A stretch of 64,000 bases of DNA from Haloferula sp. BvORR071 (GTDB lineage: Bacteria > Verrucomicrobiota > Verrucomicrobiia > Verrucomicrobiales > Akkermansiaceae): the NCBI RefSeq assembly GCF_000739615.1, contig NZ_BATP01000019.1, forward strand, positions 150,862 through 214,861, read 5' to 3'. Under the pieces are notes generated by a model, which saw nothing but the letters and a program-made list of their open reading frames with translations, was not told the origin of the DNA and did no database searches. Below, piece by piece: positions 33,933 through 43,571 of the stretch (positions within the stretch are counted from its first letter, which is position 1; every line of letters starts with the position of its first letter). The position numbers and the translations under genes were made by a program.

Positions 33933-34661
33933 ATGAAAGCACCCAGCTTGTTAGAGACAACATCGCGATGCGCTGTCATCGCGATGACCCTGCTCACTGC
34001 CGTACTCCACGCGGAAGTGGATGTGACCAAGCTACCGGCTGGATGGACTCCCAGCGAACCACCCGAGGCCCTCACCTCCCAGCTAGCTCGCGAGGTCGAG
34101 TGCAAGGACTACCTCATCTTGCTGTCGTCGAAGGCGACCCTGATCCACAACGAGAACAAGATCGTTTCCCCTTATTTTGGCAAAGGATACGACGCCGCCA
34201 TCAAGGGCATCCAAGACGGCTTTGATGAAAGCGCCGCAGCAGCCAAGATACCGATCATCAAAAGCGAGCTGGTGAAGAAAGACGGCGTCGAGATCCTTCA
34301 TCAGGAAGTCATCCAAGCGCACCAATACAGCATCGTCCTGAGCCAGCTCGAGCCGGCGAAGATCGACCAGGTGATGCTGATCTTCCCGGAAGACAGCCCC
34401 GATCACGATGCGATCGTCGCTGCAGGCTACAGCGTGTTCCGCTCGGTGCCGGATGCCAAGCTAGCTGCAGCTCCACCTACTCCCGCATCCGGCGGCTCCC
34501 CAGCTTCCAGCACGACCACCATCGCCGCCACCGATCCCCTCGACGCCGAGGCCTTCGGCAGGCTGAGCTTCTATGTCGTCCTCGTCGTCGGGGTTTTGAT
34601 CTTCATCGTGTCCGCCATCCGCAAACGAGGAAGGCAGAAGCCGCGTGAGCCGCGGCCGTAA
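33933..34661 (+). CDS. Secreted protein with C-terminal membrane anchor
   Basis: This 242-residue protein has an N-terminal signal (CAVIAMTLLTAVLHAEV) and a mixed alpha/beta domain (residues about 30-170). A proline/serine/threonine linker leads to one membrane segment near 212-230 (LSFYVVLVVGVLIFIVSAI) with a basic tail. The layout suggests a periplasmic domain held in the inner membrane. No family was recognised. It diverges from the GH76 gene. Confidence 0.65.
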   Translation: MKAPSLLETTSRCAVIAMTLLTAVLHAEVDVTKLPAGWTPSEPPEALTSQLAREVECKDYLILLSSKATLIHNENKIVSPYFGKGYDAAIKGIQDGFDESAAAAKIPIIKSELVKKDGVEILHQEVIQAHQYSIVLSQLEPAKIDQVMLIFPEDSPDHDAIVAAGYSVFRSVPDAKLAAAPPTPASGGSPASSTTTIAATDPLDAEAFGRLSFYVVLVVGVLIFIVSAIRKRGRQKPREPRP

Positions 34662-34743
34662 GCGGCGATCGCGACGACCCGGAGCGTAATACTAAATCCC
34701 GCTGATGAGGTGACCATCCCGGGCGGCAGGAAAAGGCAGGACC

Positions 34744-34838
34744 AACCACGAATGAACACGGATTAACACGGATGGAAGATCCAGTTCCGGAGGTTTTTCC
34801 TGCCTTCTATCCGTGTTAATCCGTGTTCATCCGTGGTT
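34744..34838. repeat. Inverted repeat of the CACGGATTAACACGGAT type
   Basis: Arms at 34744-34773 and 34809-34838 are reverse complements over 30 bases with one mismatch (CCGTGTTAATCCGTGTTCATCC core). The arms are themselves direct repeats of a GGATNAACAC unit. It lies in the 280-base gap between convergent genes, which otherwise holds only a terminator. It may act as a long bidirectional hairpin. Confidence 0.8.
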
Positions 34839-34876
34839 CTCCATGCCTTTCGAGAGGTCCGGCGGTATCCGCCCCC

Positions 34877-34918
34877 AAAGAAAATCCCGGGCCGCCGCTG
34901 AAGGCGACGACCCGGGAT
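34877..34918 (-). terminator. Terminator of the giant repeat-protein gene
   Basis: On the minus strand an 8-bp perfect stem ATCCCGGG / CCCGGGAT (34911-34918 and 34884-34891), extended by imperfect pairs inward, is followed by TTTTCTTT. It begins 26 bases after the stop codon of the gene at 34944. Confidence 0.8.
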
Positions 34919-34943
34919 GATTGAGACGAACTTCAGGAAGCGA

Positions 34944-37900
34944 TTACGGTTTCACGGCCACCTTCAGGCGAGCCACCTTCATCGGATCCGTCCCTTGCGG
35001 GATGCTCAGTGTGACGGTGTCGTTCGTGCCATTGTTCGTCACGGTGATCCCGGCATCCGAGGAAGCGGTGTCCGCGCCCACGTGATAGGCACCCGGCCAA
35101 GTAGCAAGATCGGGGCTCGTCTCCACGGTCACCGTGATGTCCGGAGTCAAGGACGCATGGTCACGGGTGAAGCTGAAGACGAAGTTCCCGCCCACCAGTT
35201 CCAGCGTGGGACCCGTGCTACCTGCTTGGGTCGGCGAGGTACCAAGAACGTATTCCACCGCATCCGCCAAGCCATCTCCATCGAAGTCGGCGCTCGGATC
35301 GCCACTCAGGCCATTGGACTCAACATAGGCGGCGAAACCGGTGGGGATCACCCGCAGCACGATCTGCTTGGTCGCGGGGAAGTGGTGGACTTCCCAGCCT
35401 TCCGGCAGATTCAAGGCCTCGAAGACCCCGGTCAAGGTACCGGTGTAGCTGGCAATGACGTAGCTGGTGGCCGTCGGTGCATTCAGCGTGCTAAAGCTGA
35501 CAATCGCACCAGCGATGTCGAGGTCGCCATTCACCGTCAGGCGGTCGGTGCTCGCACCGTCGATCTCACAAACGTAAGTGCCATCGATGATGGTGTTGCC
35601 TGCCGTGTAGGCACCTGCGCTGGCACCTGGAGCGATGGTGCCACCGGCATTCACCGTCAGGCTCGCGCTGGTGGAGCCCGTACCCTTGAGCGTGCCGCCG
35701 GCATTCACCGTGATCGGGCTGGCGCCGCCGGTGTTGTTGAGCTGCAGCGTGCCTTGGTTGACCGTCGTCGGGCCGGTGTAGCTCATCAAGGTGCCACCGA
35801 AGATCTGGGTGCCGGTGCCGGTCTTGGTGATTGCCACCGTGCCACCTCCTGTGCCGCCATCGACGTTGCGGATGCCACCGTTGAAGGTGTAGCTGCTCGC
35901 GCCAGTGGTGTTGATGACCAGCGTGCCAGTGCCGTAAGCAGTGGTGTCATTCAGACCGCGGTTTTCGATCGTGCCGGGACCAGCGGCCAGCACCAGGCCG
36001 CCCACCGTTTCCGTGAAGCCGTTCAGGCGCAGAAAGGACTCCGCCATCGCTCCGCTCGGGAAGGCAGCGGCAGTCCAAGTGATCACGGCGCCGTCCGCAA
36101 TCTGCTCATTGCCGCCCAATACCACGCCGGCGGAGTTGCCGTTCCAGTTGGTGGCGGAGAGGTTGACGTTGCCCGGGATTGCGATCGCACCGCCGGTCTT
36201 GGCGAGCAAGAGCCTGCCGGTACTACCGAGGGTGGTGTCGCCCGCATAGGTGTTGCTGGTCGAGCCCGACAGCGTCACCGAGTTGGCAGACACCTTGGTC
36301 AAACCACCGGCACCACTGATCGGGCCGCTGATGACGAAGCCGACGCCGCCACCGATGCCGCTGGTGCTGGCGAGCACGATATTGCCACCGTAGTTAATGG
36401 TGGTGCCACCGTCATTCGCCTGCAGGGCTCCGTTGCCACCGCCCAGTCCGTTGAGCTCGAAGTTCTCAAGGATCGTGCCAGTCACCGCGCCACCCGCCGC
36501 CACGCGGGCATTGTTGCTGGCGGAGACGATCGTCTTGCCCACAAGGCTGCCGAAGGCATCCAGCGTGCGGAACTGGACTTCCTCCTGATTGACGAAGGTA
36601 TCGCCATCGTAGGTGTTGTTGGACTGGATGATCAACTGCCGTGCACCGATTTTCGTCAGCGAACCGGAACCCGAGAAGGTACCGGTGGTGAACCAGAAGC
36701 CGCCGGTCAACCCGTCAAGCGTGCCACCACCCGCGCCGAGCGTGACCGCACGGTTGAAGGTATTGGCACCGATGTTGGTGCCCGTCGTGGTATAGCGGAG
36801 GGTGCCGCCGTCGATGCTCAAGCTATTGCCAGAACCGAGGGACGAATTCGTGCCGTTGGTGGCCAAGCTCGATGCAGCCAGCACGCCGCCGTTGATCGCG
36901 GTATTGCCGGAGTAGGTGTTGGTGCCGGTGACGAAGAGAGTGCCGGGACCGCTCTTGATCAGGCCTTGGACGCCTGCCAGCACGGAGGAGATCGTGGTGT
37001 CCACATTCTGCACCGCGATGCCCGGCGTACCGCTGGTGGTCGCCAGGGTCAGCGTGTTCGCACCACTGAGCGTCCAAGTGAATGGATTGGTATTGCCAAA
37101 GCTCAGGCTACCGACGGTGCGCGCGCCATCGAGAGTGACGATGCGGGCTGCGGTCTGCGGCTTGGTGAAGTCCACCGGCGAGTCAACGCCGTTTGGAATG
37201 ACCTGGTTGGCCCAGTTCGTGGCGAGCGACCAGTTGCCGGCGGCGTCCACGTCCCACTTCGGCACGGTGACCGTGCGGTAGGTGGCAGTGGCGATCGCGC
37301 TATCCGCGAAGCCGGTGCTGGTGGCGAAGGCCTTCAAGACCACCACGGAATCCACCGGAATGGTGATACCGGTGATCGGGCTGGTGCCGCTTGCCGAGGC
37401 GAGCGTCGGATCGCTGCCATCCAGCGTGTAGTAGATGGTCGAGCCGCTGTCCGAGGTGATGGTCACCGACTGGGCCCCGATCTGCGAGCCGCCGGTCGGG
37501 CTGAAGGCCGGGGTATTGGCCTTGTTCACCACCGTGATGCGGCCATTGCTGGTCAGCGTGCTGGTCTCCCACTGCAGTCCGCCAGGCAGCGTCGGCAGGC
37601 CGGAGATGCTGGCGAAGCCGCCGGCAAAGGTGCCCGTGCCGCTCGGCGCGAAGAGCTGGAAGCTATCGCCCAAGACCGGCGTATCACCGGTAGGTACGAT
37701 GGTCAGGGTTCCGCCGTAGGTGATTTGCGAGAAGTTGTTGATCTTGTCGTTGGTCAGCGTCGCGCCGGTCTTGTTGATCTCGAAGGTGGCGTTGCCCGCG
37801 AGGGTCACGGCACCGTTCGTGTTGAGCGTGCCGATCGTGTTGTTGCCCGGGGAAAGCTGACCGCCGGACTGGATCGTGACCGCACCGGAGACTGTGCCAA

Positions 37901-39950
37901 GACCGGCGAGGGTGCCGCCGCTGCCGACAACGACCGCGCCACCGAGCGTGGTGCCAGCCAAGGGCAGGACCGTACCGCCAGTCGCGACGTTCACCGGATT
38001 CGTAGTGGTGAGGGTACCCGCACCGCTGACACCGGGAGAAATAATCCCACCCGAGCCCACGGTCACGAGACCCGTCAGCGTGCCGCCGGTGCCTTGCAAG
38101 ATACCGGTGCCGGTGACGGACACCGTGGCAGCCGCCAGGGTGTTGTTGATGCGTAGCACGCCGTTGTTGACGATGGCAGGACCGGTGCAGCCGCTCATGT
38201 TTCCGCCGAGGAGCTGCGTGCCGGGACCGGTCTTGGTGATCGCAATCTTGCCGCTCTGGCTGTTGAGGTTACCATCCGTGTCCCGGATGATGCCCCAGTA
38301 ACTGAAGGTGCTACCGCTGTTGACGACGTTGATGGTCAGGTTGCCATTGGCGTAGGCAGAGGCGTCGTTCTGACCACGGTTTTCGATCAGGGGGAAGCCT
38401 GTCGCCGCCGTATTTTGCGAGACCAGGCCGCCAACGGTTTCAGTGTGACCGTTGAGACGGAAGAAGCTCTCCGCCTGGGTGGTGGTCTGATAGCCCTGCA
38501 TGGTCCAGGTCAGCAGCGCGCCATCCGCGATCTGCTCATCGCCTCCCAGCACTACCCCGGCATTATTGCCGCCGAAGGCCGTGGAGGAGAGCTCCAGGTT
38601 CGCGGGAATGGCGGTGGCACCGCCGGTCTTTGCCAGCAGAAGCTTACCAGTGCTACCCAGGATAGTGACGCCCGTGTAGGTATTGCTGGTCGAGCCGCCA
38701 AGAGTGAGCGAGCCGGTGCCCACCTTCACAAAGCTGATCGAGCCGGCCGTGCCACTGTCGCTGATCGTTCCACTGTAGACAGTGTTCGCATTGGAGGACC
38801 CGACGTTCAGCACCACCCTCTTGGCGGCATTGCTATTGATGATGGCACCGCCGCCACCGGAAAGGTCGGCGAGCGAAGCGGAGATCTGGCTGACACCGTT
38901 CAAGTCGAGGGTGGCCCCGCTGGCGATTTCCAAGCCGGACCCGACTGGCAAGCCGCTACCACCCGGGATCGGGTAGGCACCCGCCGCGCCGCCGGTCACC
39001 GAGTTGTCCACCGTCGCGAAGGCGCCCGTGGGCGAAGACCAGTTGTAAGTGGCGGTAGGGCCGACTTGCTCGATGGCCGAGCGGTCGTCCAAGGTCGTGA
39101 AGTTGGTGTTGTCGTTGCTGCCGGAAATAATCCAGCGACGCGGATTGCGGGCCGGCGTGGAGTCGTTGGCGGAGGACCAGTTGTAGGCATCGAAGCTGGT
39201 CGACGCCCCGAAGTCGTAGGTGATTACGATCGGGCGCGTGCCAAAGCCATACTTGGTGAAGCCAGCCACGTTGGCACCCTTGTTGTCGTTGGCGTTGCTC
39301 CAGAGCTGCTCGCCGGTGCCGGGACCGGAGGCCGTGCCCGTGGTTGCCGCAGTCCACACACCCGCCTTGTAGTAGTGCAGCTCGCCGATCTGGTTGTAGC
39401 CGTCCGCACTGGTACTGCCGTTGCCGTAGTTGGTGTAGGCGGTGAAGCGGTAATAGCGGTAGGAATTCAGTGGGGAGAGCTTGAGCGTGCCCGCTGTGAT
39501 CTTGGTGGAACCCGTGAAGGTGCTGGCACCAGCCAGCGTCAGGGTGCCCGCGCCGCCCTTGCTCAGGCCGCCGGTCCCGGCGATGGCGGAGCCAATGGTC
39601 GCGCCGACACTCGGGGAAACGAGGATCGGTGCGGTGGGAGTCAAACTGTTGCCCTGAAGCACATAACCATCCGTGCCGAAGCTCAGGCCGGCCGCGGTGA
39701 TTCCCCCTGAGGCGATCGAAACCGTCCCTGCCGTACCGCCGAAGCTCGCGGCTTGGGCGCTATTCCAAACGACGCTGGTCCCGGCCACGGCCTGGTCGTC
39801 CCAGTTCAGGGTGCTGGTATCCCATACTCCCACGCCGCCATCGGCATCGGGACCTGTGTCGTTGCCATCCCAGAAAAGGTCGGCGTGAGCAGGGAGGGCG
39901 GCGGCAAAGAGCACGAGGGTCCCTTTGAGATAACGGTGGTTTTTTTTCAT
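34944..39950 (-). CDS. Giant secreted autotransporter-associated beta-strand repeat protein
   Basis: This 1668-residue protein has a signal peptide (GTLVLFAAALPAHA, cut near residue 24). The body is glycine/threonine/asparagine-rich beta-helix sequence with PATR-type units such as GGLSKGGAGTLTLAGAST and GPGTLFVTGTNTYSGNT. Inserted domains are an F5/8-type carbohydrate-binding-like region (about 157-310, YRYYRFTAYTNYG ... IVITYDFGA) and a chitobiase C-terminal-like unit (about 807-893, STIYYTLDGSDPT). A segment of about 190 residues near 411-604 recurs near 1227-1410. The end has a calcium-type motif DFDGDGLADAVEYVLGTSP (about 1553) and a final beta domain ending ARLKVAVKP. There is no beta-barrel translocator, so it is not a classical autotransporter. 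Confidence 0.88.
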   Translation of the reverse strand: MKKNHRYLKGTLVLFAAALPAHADLFWDGNDTGPDADGGVGVWDTSTLNWDDQAVAGTSVVWNSAQAASFGGTAGTVSIASGGITAAGLSFGTDGYVLQGNSLTPTAPILVSPSVGATIGSAIAGTGGLSKGGAGTLTLAGASTFTGSTKITAGTLKLSPLNSYRYYRFTAYTNYGNGSTSADGYNQIGELHYYKAGVWTAATTGTASGPGTGEQLWSNANDNKGANVAGFTKYGFGTRPIVITYDFGASTSFDAYNWSSANDSTPARNPRRWIISGSNDNTNFTTLDDRSAIEQVGPTATYNWSSPTGAFATVDNSVTGGAAGAYPIPGGSGLPVGSGLEIASGATLDLNGVSQISASLADLSGGGGAIINSNAAKRVVLNVGSSNANTVYSGTISDSGTAGSISFVKVGTGSLTLGGSTSNTYTGVTILGSTGKLLLAKTGGATAIPANLELSSTAFGGNNAGVVLGGDEQIADGALLTWTMQGYQTTTQAESFFRLNGHTETVGGLVSQNTAATGFPLIENRGQNDASAYANGNLTINVVNSGSTFSYWGIIRDTDGNLNSQSGKIAITKTGPGTQLLGGNMSGCTGPAIVNNGVLRINNTLAAATVSVTGTGILQGTGGTLTGLVTVGSGGIISPGVSGAGTLTTTNPVNVATGGTVLPLAGTTLGGAVVVGSGGTLAGLGTVSGAVTIQSGGQLSPGNNTIGTLNTNGAVTLAGNATFEINKTGATLTNDKINNFSQITYGGTLTIVPTGDTPVLGDSFQLFAPSGTGTFAGGFASISGLPTLPGGLQWETSTLTSNGRITVVNKANTPAFSPTGGSQIGAQSVTITSDSGSTIYYTLDGSDPTLASASGTSPITGITIPVDSVVVLKAFATSTGFADSAIATATYRTVTVPKWDVDAAGNWSLATNWANQVIPNGVDSPVDFTKPQTAARIVTLDGARTVGSLSFGNTNPFTWTLSGANTLTLATTSGTPGIAVQNVDTTISSVLAGVQGLIKSGPGTLFVTGTNTYSGNTAINGGVLAASSLATNGTNSSLGSGNSLSIDGGTLRYTTTGTNIGANTFNRAVTLGAGGGTLDGLTGGFWFTTGTFSGSGSLTKIGARQLIIQSNNTYDGDTFVNQEEVQFRTLDAFGSLVGKTIVSASNNARVAAGGAVTGTILENFELNGLGGGNGALQANDGGTTINYGGNIVLASTSGIGGGVGFVISGPISGAGGLTKVSANSVTLSGSTSNTYAGDTTLGSTGRLLLAKTGGAIAIPGNVNLSATNWNGNSAGVVLGGNEQIADGAVITWTAAAFPSGAMAESFLRLNGFTETVGGLVLAAGPGTIENRGLNDTTAYGTGTLVINTTGASSYTFNGGIRNVDGGTGGGTVAITKTGTGTQIFGGTLMSYTGPTTVNQGTLQLNNTGGASPITVNAGGTLKGTGSTSASLTVNAGGTIAPGASAGAYTAGNTIIDGTYVCEIDGASTDRLTVNGDLDIAGAIVSFSTLNAPTATSYVIASYTGTLTGVFEALNLPEGWEVHHFPATKQIVLRVIPTGFAAYVESNGLSGDPSADFDGDGLADAVEYVLGTSPTQAGSTGPTLELVGGNFVFSFTRDHASLTPDITVTVETSPDLATWPGAYHVGADTASSDAGITVTNNGTNDTVTLSIPQGTDPMKVARLKVAVKP

Positions 39951-40263
39951 GTATTCGCGATCGGGGAGGCAGGGTTTTGTCGGGAGGAGGTCGACCGGTG
40001 AACAGGTGCACGGAAGGCGTGCTATGGGACCACGTCAGATCGCGGGATAAGGTTTAGCGGAATGAAAATTTATGCACTCACGCAGACACGGAAAGCAGGC
40101 GCGACGCGGTTTCCCCCTGACCGCGCAGCCCCCATGCCCCCCTCGCCCCCCTCCGTGGGGCTGCTAGAAGGCCGGAAACGGCGCAAAAAGCCCCCCGAAT
40201 TGCTGTTAGCGAGGGGCAAACCCGCCCCTTGCCAGCGCTTCGCGATTCCTTACAATCCCCCGC
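39951..40263. other. Intergenic region between two divergent secreted-protein genes
   Basis: This 313-base stretch has no supported gene. It should hold the promoters of the giant repeat protein (leftward) and of the gene at 40264 (rightward). An AT-rich patch lies at 40060-40080, but I see no clear -35/-10 pair. A C/G-rich low-complexity patch lies at 40120-40200. Confidence 0.6.
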
Positions 40264-40944
40264 ATGGCCCGCTCGCTGCGCCTCGCACTGTTCTCGCTCG
40301 TCGCCCTCATTTCGCAGGCATCCGCCGATCACGTGATCCTCACCGGAGGCCCCGCCCTGCGAAATTGGGAGGACCTGCGTGTGCCCCAGGACCAACATGA
40401 CCGCTGGTGGGCGAACTTCGTGCGCGCCTCCACGCTGCGCATGGTGGAAATCCGCAAGGCCTATGGCGAAAGCGCCCCGATCGTCTGGATCGTCTATCGC
40501 CCGGGCTACCAAGAGCGCGGCAAGGAGGACAAGAAGCCCTACACCTCCTACATCACCGATCTCGCCCGCGACCGCCACGTGACCCTCGTCTGGGTGGACA
40601 ACACCTCGAGCCTGGTCAGCGCATTCAATGCCCGCCCGCGCGGCTCGGTGGAGACCTTCGACTACTTCGGCCACTCGAATAAGTTCTGCTTCATGCTCGA
40701 CTACGGCAGCACGATCATGGGTGCCTGCACGGTCTGGCTCCACGAGCGGGATCTCTCCCGCATCAATGGCTCGATCTTCGCCAAGGATTCCTACTGCAAG
40801 AGCTGGGGCTGCCACACCGCGGAAAGCATGAGCGGCGTCTGGAAGAGCCGCTTCGGCGTGAAGCTCGAAGGCGCCCGTGGCAAGACCGACTACACCGTCG
40901 TTGGCCAAGGCCAGCTCCCGCTCGGAGAAAACTGGATGCGCTGA
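40264..40944 (+). CDS. Secreted protein of unknown function
   Basis: This 226-residue protein has a signal peptide (LRLALFSLVALISQASA, cut near residue 21). The mature part is a compact alpha/beta domain with GGPALRNWEDLRVPQDQHDRWW near its start, then PIVWIVYRP, ETFDYFGHSNKFCFMLDYG, and a Cys-x4-Cys pair in YCKSWGCHTAESMSG. The fold recalls a caspase/peptidase-C13-like or glycosidase-like domain, but I cannot confirm a catalytic site. It is a single-gene unit upstream of bioB. Confidence 0.6.
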   Translation: MARSLRLALFSLVALISQASADHVILTGGPALRNWEDLRVPQDQHDRWWANFVRASTLRMVEIRKAYGESAPIVWIVYRPGYQERGKEDKKPYTSYITDLARDRHVTLVWVDNTSSLVSAFNARPRGSVETFDYFGHSNKFCFMLDYGSTIMGACTVWLHERDLSRINGSIFAKDSYCKSWGCHTAESMSGVWKSRFGVKLEGARGKTDYTVVGQGQLPLGENWMR

Positions 40945-40967
40945 CCCCGCACTGACTTGGCTTTAAG

Positions 40968-40987
40968 AATTAGTGCTTAGTAATTAG
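40968..40987. repeat. Single copy of the AATTAGTGCTTAG repeat
   Basis: The bases AATTAGTGCTTAGTAATTAG lie just upstream of bioB. The same word, with CATTAG in place of AATTAG, forms both arms of the inverted repeat at 50290-50429, so this is a dispersed repeat. It is AT-rich compared with its surroundings. Confidence 0.65.
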
Positions 40988-41001
40988 AAATTTTCGTCCT
41001 G

Positions 41002-42024
41002 ATGCTTCTTTCCGAACTCCAGCGTCTCCACGCTCTGCCTTTCTTCGAACTGCTCCAGCAAGCCCGTGCCGTGCATGAGGCGAATTGGGCGGACAACGAT
41101 GTCCAGCTCTGCACCCTGCTCTCGATCAAGACCGGCGGCTGCTCGGAGGACTGCTCCTACTGCGCACAATCCGCCCGCTACAACTCGGGCGTGGAGATCG
41201 AGCGACTGTTGAGTAAGGAGACAATCATGGAGCGTGCGAAGGCCGCCCGCGAGACCGGCTCCACCCGCTTCTGCATGGGTGCCGCTTGGCGCGGTGTGCG
41301 CGGTGGGACCCAACGCTTCGAGCAGGTGCTCGATATTGTCCGCGATGTCTCCACCCTCGGCATGGAAGTCTGCGTGACTCTCGGCGAGCTCGGCCCGGAG
41401 GAAGCAAAGGCCCTCAAGGAAGCCGGTGTCACTGCCTACAATCACAACCTCGATACCTCGCGCGAGCACTACCCGAACATCGTCACGACCCACACCTACG
41501 ACGACCGCCTGCGGACCATCCGCAACGCGCAAGACGCAGGAATGTCGGTCTGCTGCGGAGGCATCCTCGGCCTCGGTGAATCCACCGATGACCGGCTTAA
41601 GATGCTGGAGGTGATTTCCGAGTTCAACCCGCAGCCGGAGAGCGTGCCGATCAACTCGCTGATGCCGATGCCCGGCACGCCGCTGGCCGATAGCCAGTCG
41701 ATCGATGCCTTCGACGTGGTCCGCATGATCGCCGTCACCCGCATCGCCGTGCCGAAGGCGAAAGTCCGCCTTTCCGCCGGCCGCACCCGCATGTCGGATG
41801 AGACTCAGGCCCTCTGCTACTTCGCCGGTGCGAATTCGATCTTCTACGGGGACAAGCTCCTCACCGCGAAGAATCCCGCCGTGGAGAAAGACCGCGCGCT
41901 GCTGGCCAAGCTCGGCCTCGGCACGCTGGCTCCGAATCCGGGCCTCGCGGCGCCGGAAACGGAGGATGAGCGCCCGCTCAGCCCGGCCCCCGCTTGCGCC
42001 GGCACCGGCTGCGGCTGCGATTGA
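41002..42024 (+). CDS. bioB: Biotin synthase
   Basis: This 340-residue radical-SAM enzyme inserts sulfur into dethiobiotin. The cluster motif CSEDCSYC gives C47, C51 and C54. Also present are AQSARY, FCMGAAWRGV, YNHNLDTSREHY, ICCGG-like VCCGGILGLGE, and PINSLMPMPGTPL with the later SAGR (arginine ligand of the second cluster). The C-terminal tail is cysteine-containing (GTGCGCD). No other biotin gene is adjacent, so it is a stand-alone unit. A GC hairpin follows the stop. Confidence 0.96.
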   Translation: MLLSELQRLHALPFFELLQQARAVHEANWADNDVQLCTLLSIKTGGCSEDCSYCAQSARYNSGVEIERLLSKETIMERAKAARETGSTRFCMGAAWRGVRGGTQRFEQVLDIVRDVSTLGMEVCVTLGELGPEEAKALKEAGVTAYNHNLDTSREHYPNIVTTHTYDDRLRTIRNAQDAGMSVCCGGILGLGESTDDRLKMLEVISEFNPQPESVPINSLMPMPGTPLADSQSIDAFDVVRMIAVTRIAVPKAKVRLSAGRTRMSDETQALCYFAGANSIFYGDKLLTAKNPAVEKDRALLAKLGLGTLAPNPGLAAPETEDERPLSPAPACAGTGCGCD

Positions 42025-42050
42025 GCGGAGAACAAAGGGAGAGCCCTATG

Positions 42051-42075
42051 GAGGGCGGACACTCTGTCCGCCCTC
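42051..42075 (+). terminator. GC-rich hairpin after bioB
   Basis: A perfect 11-bp stem GAGGGCGGACA / TGTCCGCCCTC with a CTC loop lies 27 bases after the stop. No T tract follows, so it may be a processing or repeat element and not an intrinsic terminator. The rest of the gap to 42271 holds only a degenerate GACCTCTGCGT-type sequence. Confidence 0.5.
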
Positions 42076-42271
42076 ATTCGTGTCCATCCCCGATCCCCCT
42101 AACATCTCCTGTTTCCGTCCGCGACCTCTGCGTATTTTCGCGGTTCGCATTCACACAGGCTTGGGCGAACAAGAAGATACGCGCTCCCCAAGGCCTCCAA
42201 CGGAGCCTCTGCGGCTTCGTTTTCCAGAAACCTCTTGAATGCTTCCGCATTGCGCGGAGTCTAAGGAGCCA

Positions 42272-43057
42272 ATGAAAGCGTTCGCCGTTCTGCTTGCCTT
42301 GACCCTTTCCGCTGCCGCGGATTGGACCGCCGACGTGACGCCTCCGAAGCTGGGCCCGCAGCCGAAGCTGGTTCCGCAGGAGTTCGTTTATCGCCTGTCT
42401 TGGAATGGCATGGTGGATGCGGGCAAGCTAACCTTTACGTTCGGGAAGCCGGACCCGAAGTTCCCCTCCGACTATGTGGCACGCGTGAGCGGCGGCAGTT
42501 CGGGGATCGCTTCGAAGTTGTATCACAGCAAGGTCTCGCTGGTTTCCCGCCTCGATCCCGCCACCCTGAAGCCACGCGTCTCCGTGGGCGTGCAGGATGA
42601 GGGGGACGAGGTGAATTCCACCCGCAATTCGTGGGACGGCACCTTGGTCACCAGCGAACAGACCATCACAATCTCCAAGAACGGCAAGTCCGCCACCCAG
42701 ACCAGCGACTTCCGCCTCGCCTCACTCCACGATGTTGTTTCCGCCATGCTGCATGTCCGCAGCCAGAAGCTGGATGACGGTGATGATCTGGTCATGCCGC
42801 TGATGCCCTTCAACAAGCCCTACCTGATGCGGATCCACGTCGCAGGCCGCGAGAAGTTCGCAGGCCGGGATACCATCAAGTTGACTGTGGGACTCGAAAA
42901 GATCGACCCCGCGACCAAGACCCTGGTGCCCTACAAGAAGTTCAAAAGTGCGACGATGTGGCTATCGGACGATGCCAACCGCATCCCGGTTGAACTGCGC
43001 TCGGAGGTCTTCATTGGCGATGTACGCATGACCCTAGCGGAAGCCCGCAGGCTTTAG
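42272..43057 (+). CDS. DUF3108 domain secreted protein
   Basis: This 261-residue protein has a short signal peptide (FAVLLALTLSAAA) and then the DUF3108 pattern: EFVYRLSWNGMVDAGKLTFTF near the start, SLVSRLDPATLKPRVS, and the end MWLSDDANRIPVELRSEVFIGDVRMTL. DUF3108 proteins are periplasmic beta-barrel-like domains of unknown role. ATG 42272 is preceded by AAGGAG at 4-5 bases, which decides the start. Confidence 0.85.
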   Translation: MKAFAVLLALTLSAAADWTADVTPPKLGPQPKLVPQEFVYRLSWNGMVDAGKLTFTFGKPDPKFPSDYVARVSGGSSGIASKLYHSKVSLVSRLDPATLKPRVSVGVQDEGDEVNSTRNSWDGTLVTSEQTITISKNGKSATQTSDFRLASLHDVVSAMLHVRSQKLDDGDDLVMPLMPFNKPYLMRIHVAGREKFAGRDTIKLTVGLEKIDPATKTLVPYKKFKSATMWLSDDANRIPVELRSEVFIGDVRMTLAEARRL

Positions 43058-43219
43058 TGCATTGCATTTGGCGCGATACAATTAGCGGGCAGGCAGAGGA
43101 TCACAACCCACCGCCAGGCGCGGGTAGAAACTGCGTAAATCTCCGGCTTGTCAGAATGGCCGATTTTGGGAATGTTAGGTAAACACTTGCTAAGTTCATG
43201 TGCCCCCGTTGCACTTTGA

Positions 43220-43444
43220 ATGAATTTGCAAGCCGAGTCCCCCACCCCAGCCTTAAGAATGACCGCTCATAACGAGGATGATTTGATGCACGCCTTGGCG
43301 ACCGAACTGGAATCCCTGAGCGGAGAAAGCGCGGAACGCCTCTCCAATATCCTGCGTGGTCTATTCACCTGCATGCAGGACCTCAACACCCGCTTGGCAG
43401 CTCTCGAACGCCAAGACCGCGAAGGCGGTGAGCGCGTGCGCTAG
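43220..43444 (+). CDS. Small hypothetical protein with a coiled-coil tail
   Basis: This 74-residue acidic protein ends in a probable coiled coil (LSNILRGLFTCMQDLNTRLAALERQ). ATG 43259 (MTAHNEDDLMHALATELE) is an equally good start and would give 61 residues. No family was recognised. Codon usage is similar to the neighbours, which supports a real gene, but evidence is thin. Confidence 0.5.
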   Translation: MNLQAESPTPALRMTAHNEDDLMHALATELESLSGESAERLSNILRGLFTCMQDLNTRLAALERQDREGGERVR

Positions 43445-43571
43445 TCCGGATTTTTTACGGATCACCCGCAAACCGGAGCGGGATGGAGTCCAGTGAAAGC
43501 CCGCTAGTTCCGCATTTTCCCCCGGGTCGGTGATACGAAATCCCGCCAGCGATGTATTCCTCCGCATCGCC

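Noticed and set aside
34917..38156. A 1079-codon plus-strand ORF
   Set aside because: It lies entirely opposite the giant repeat protein, has odd arginine- and glycine-rich composition with no domain, and is a by-product of high GC and repetitive codons.
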